Shown in pieces: positions 62,333 through 64,000 of a DNA stretch of 64,000 nucleotides. Every line of letters starts with the position of its first letter. The first letter of the stretch is position 1. Source of the DNA: Auanema rhodensis (Eukaryota > Nematoda > Chromadorea > Rhabditida > Rhabditidae); the NCBI GenBank assembly GCA_964057225.1, contig OZ059899.1:18608501-18672500 (forward strand), given 5' to 3'. A program made the position numbers and the translations under genes. Below the pieces are notes generated by a model. It saw nothing but the letters and a program-made list of their open reading frames with translations. It was not told the DNA's origin and did not search any database.

Positions 62333-64000
62333 TTGAAAAATGATGCATTAGTGTATGTTGAGTCTCCATGTACACTCAACATTGCTTCCAAAAACATTTT
62401 TACAAAAATTTTTCCGAAAAATTTCGAAACAATTTCGCAAAAAGTAGATGTTTTTAGATTCCTTTTTTCAAGGCAAAGACGATGGACATTGTTATTCAAC
62501 GAAAAAATTAATTCTGCAGGGTGAAAATCGAGGATATAAGTGTGAACTTATATCAGTTGATATCTCGGTGCATTTTTAAGGTAGCGCAAATCTGATAACA
62601 CAGATCGACGCAGCTTAAAAATCCGCATCGAATGCACTATACTACATTGAGAAACGCTTAATACAAAAATTAGTTATGATCGTTTGAAAAATGATGCATT
62701 AGTGTATGTTGAGTTTCCATGTACACTCAACATTGCTTCCAAAAACATTTTGACAAAAATTTTTCCGAAAAATTTCAAAATAATTTTGCAAAAAGTAGAT
62801 GTTTTTAGATTCCTTTTTTCAAGGCAAAGACGATGGACAATGTTATTCAACGAAAAAATTAATTCTCCAGGGTGAAAATCGAGGATGTAAGTGTGAACTT
62901 ATATCAGTTGATATCTCGGTGCATTTTTAAGCTAGCGCAAATCTGATAACACAGATCGACGCAGCTTAGAAATCCGCATCGAATGCACTATACTACATCG
63001 AGAAACGCTTAATACAAAAATTAGTTATGATCGTTTGAAAAATGATGCATTAGTGTATGTTGAGTCTCCATGTACACTCAACATTGCTTCCAAAAACATT
63101 TTTACAAAAATTTTTCCGAAAAATTTCGAAACAATTTCGCAAAAAGTAGATGTTTTTAGATTCCTTTTTTCAAGGCAAAGACGATGGACATTGTTATTCA
63201 ACGAAAAAATTAATTCTGCAGGGTGAAAATCGAGGATATAAGTGTGAACTTATATCAGTTGATATCTCGGTGCATTTTTAAGGTAGCGCAAATCTGATAA
63301 CACAGATCGACGCAGCTTAAAAATCCGCATCGAATGCACTATACTACATTGAGAAACGCTTAATACAAAAATTAGTTATGATCGTTTGAAAAATGATGCA
63401 TTAGTGTATGTTGAGTTTCCATGTACACTCAACATTGCTTCCAAAAACATTTTGACAAAAATTTTTCCGAAAAATTTCAAAATAATTTTGCAAAAAGTAG
63501 ATGTTTTTAGATTCCTTTTTTCAAGGCAAAGACGATGGACAAAGTTATTCAACGAAAAAATTAATTCTGCAGGGTGAAAATCGAGGATATAAGTGTGAAC
63601 TTATATCAGTTGATATCTCGGTGCATTTTTAAGCTAGCGCAAATCTGATAACACAGATCGACGCAGCTTAAAAATCCGCATCGAATGCACTATACAACAG
63701 TGAGAAACGCTTAATACAAAAATTAGTTATGATCGTTTGAAAAATGATGCATTAGTGTATGTTGAGTTTCCATGTACACTCAACATTGCTTCCAAAAACA
63801 TTTTGACAAAAATTTTTCCGAAAAATTTCAAAATAATTTTGCAAAAAGTAGATGTTTTTAGATTCCTTTTTTTAAGGCAAAGACGATGGACAAAGTTATT
63901 CAACGAAAAAATTAATTCTGCAGGGTGAAAATCGAGGATATAAGTGTGAACTTATATCAGTTGATATCTCGGTGCATTTTTAAGCTAGCGCAAATCTGAT
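62333..64000. repeat. Array zone 7: T-L dimers then k monomers (monomers 178-182)
   Basis: T-L (62333-63034) is followed by T-L-like (63035 onward) with a 702-bp period; the monomer at 63386 switches to class k (158A, 184G). Both T monomers have the same context: ACATCGAG before, then GGTAGC with unchanged CTTAAAAATCC after. That combination differs from the T-X context of zone 5, where GGTAGC is joined to CTTAGAAATCC. Monomer 182 is cut by the window edge. Confidence 0.75.
63737..64000. repeat. Partial monomer at right edge (unit 1-264)
   Basis: This is monomer 182, class k, cut by the window end at unit 264 inside the loop of the unit 258-273 inverted repeat. It has a private C-to-T change in the T-rich run near unit 137, changing the usual TTCAAGG to TTTAAGG. 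The array clearly continues past the window. Confidence 0.95.

Larger units (their letters stand above)
1..64000. repeat. 351-bp satellite DNA tandem array (whole window)
   Basis: The same 351-bp sequence recurs head to tail in one orientation with no interruption. Landmarks such as the EcoRV-type GATATC and the GTGCATTTTT block return every 351 bp, except across three 350-bp monomers. There are 181 complete monomers (209-63736) with partial units at both ends. Copies differ mainly by substitutions at a limited set of recurring diagnostic sites, which sorts them into classes. I see no inserted transposon, no inversion, no microsatellite expansion and no unique sequence. AT-richness, homogeneity and scale fit centromeric or pericentromeric heterochromatin of a eukaryote, probably but not provably an insect. 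The family is not one I recognise. The array extends beyond both ends of the window. Confidence 0.98.

Noticed and set aside
1-64000. CRISPR array
   Set aside because: The repeated unit is the full 351 bp with no short direct repeats separated by unrelated spacers, and no cas genes are present.
1-64000. Transposon or retroelement array, or an integrated element
   Set aside because: No terminal inverted repeats, long terminal repeats, target-site duplications or transposase/reverse transcriptase frames. The inverted repeats are short and internal to each monomer.
1-64000. Assembly artefact (false tandem duplication) as the sole explanation of the higher-order repeats
   Set aside because: Repeated units differ by scattered single bases and have different flanks, which suggests real copies. 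Individual identical-looking neighbours could still be miscounted, so exact copy number remains uncertain without reads.
1-64000. Telomeric or rDNA spacer repeat
   Set aside because: There are no TTAGG or TTAGGG runs and no rRNA sequence. The 351-bp monomer shows no rDNA promoter-like or coding block.

Overview
The whole window is a single satellite DNA array. A 351-bp monomer is repeated head to tail about 182.3 times from base 1 to base 64000. No gene, RNA gene, transposon, CRISPR array or unique flank interrupts it, and neither array edge lies in the window. Composition counted on one monomer (209-559) is about 32.5% G+C. Repeats of this kind (AT-rich, a few hundred bp, very homogeneous, many tens of kb) are typical of centromeric or pericentromeric heterochromatin of a eukaryote. 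The base composition and tract-rich style resemble insect satellites, but I do not recognise the family and cannot name the organism.

Numbering. Unit position 1 is the T of the TTGAAAAA-like motif at 209, so unit position = window position - 208 in the first full monomer. Monomer n starts at 209+351(n-1) for n=1-95, one base earlier for n=96-101, two earlier for n=102-150 and three earlier for n=151-182. The shifts come from three monomers of 350 bp (33203, 35308, 52506). I found no other length change. Bases 1-208 are the tail of a monomer (unit 144-351), and 63737-64000 is the head of monomer 182 (unit 1-264).

Monomer classes, defined by diagnostic bases. P = 69T, 85G, 184G. Q = P with 169A and 184C. 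C = P with 23G. L = 69G, 104T, 184C. k = L with 158A and 184G (k9 also has 9A). A = L with 56T and 184G. I = 9A, 41T, 184C. G = 9A, 41T, 113G, 158A. t = 69T, 85A, 157T; T = t plus 32C; M = 32C with 157A; R = 32C, 131G, 158A. F = 115A and 130T with 184C; W = 115A without 130T; V = W-like with a scrambled unit 115-118. X = 24A (TAA in the longest frame). Y = 115A with a changed 149-153 segment and 188-189 AA; N = Y plus 22A.

Layout by local subfamily. 1-5473: heterogeneous zone with private variants. 5474-22672: classes I, A, Q, P, G, L in a 6-monomer higher-order pattern. 22673-35657: P, L, t, X, k, Y with 5-, 4- and 3-monomer patterns. 35658-42326: k, V, P, W, M, F. 42327-52505: C, T, X, M, F, R, N, L, including a 6-monomer pattern. 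52506-57418: a second, rearranged copy of the 35658-42326 type, 17198 bp downstream. 57419-62332: a tandem 7-monomer unit. 62333-64000: T-L dimers, then k.

There is no gene system here. What is informative is the array: near-perfect length conservation, short-lived higher-order repeats of several sizes, shared private mutations that trace duplications, chimeric monomers, and three inverted repeats whose arms are much less variable than their surroundings. The 63-codon open frame recurring on the + strand is best read as a by-product of the repeat.
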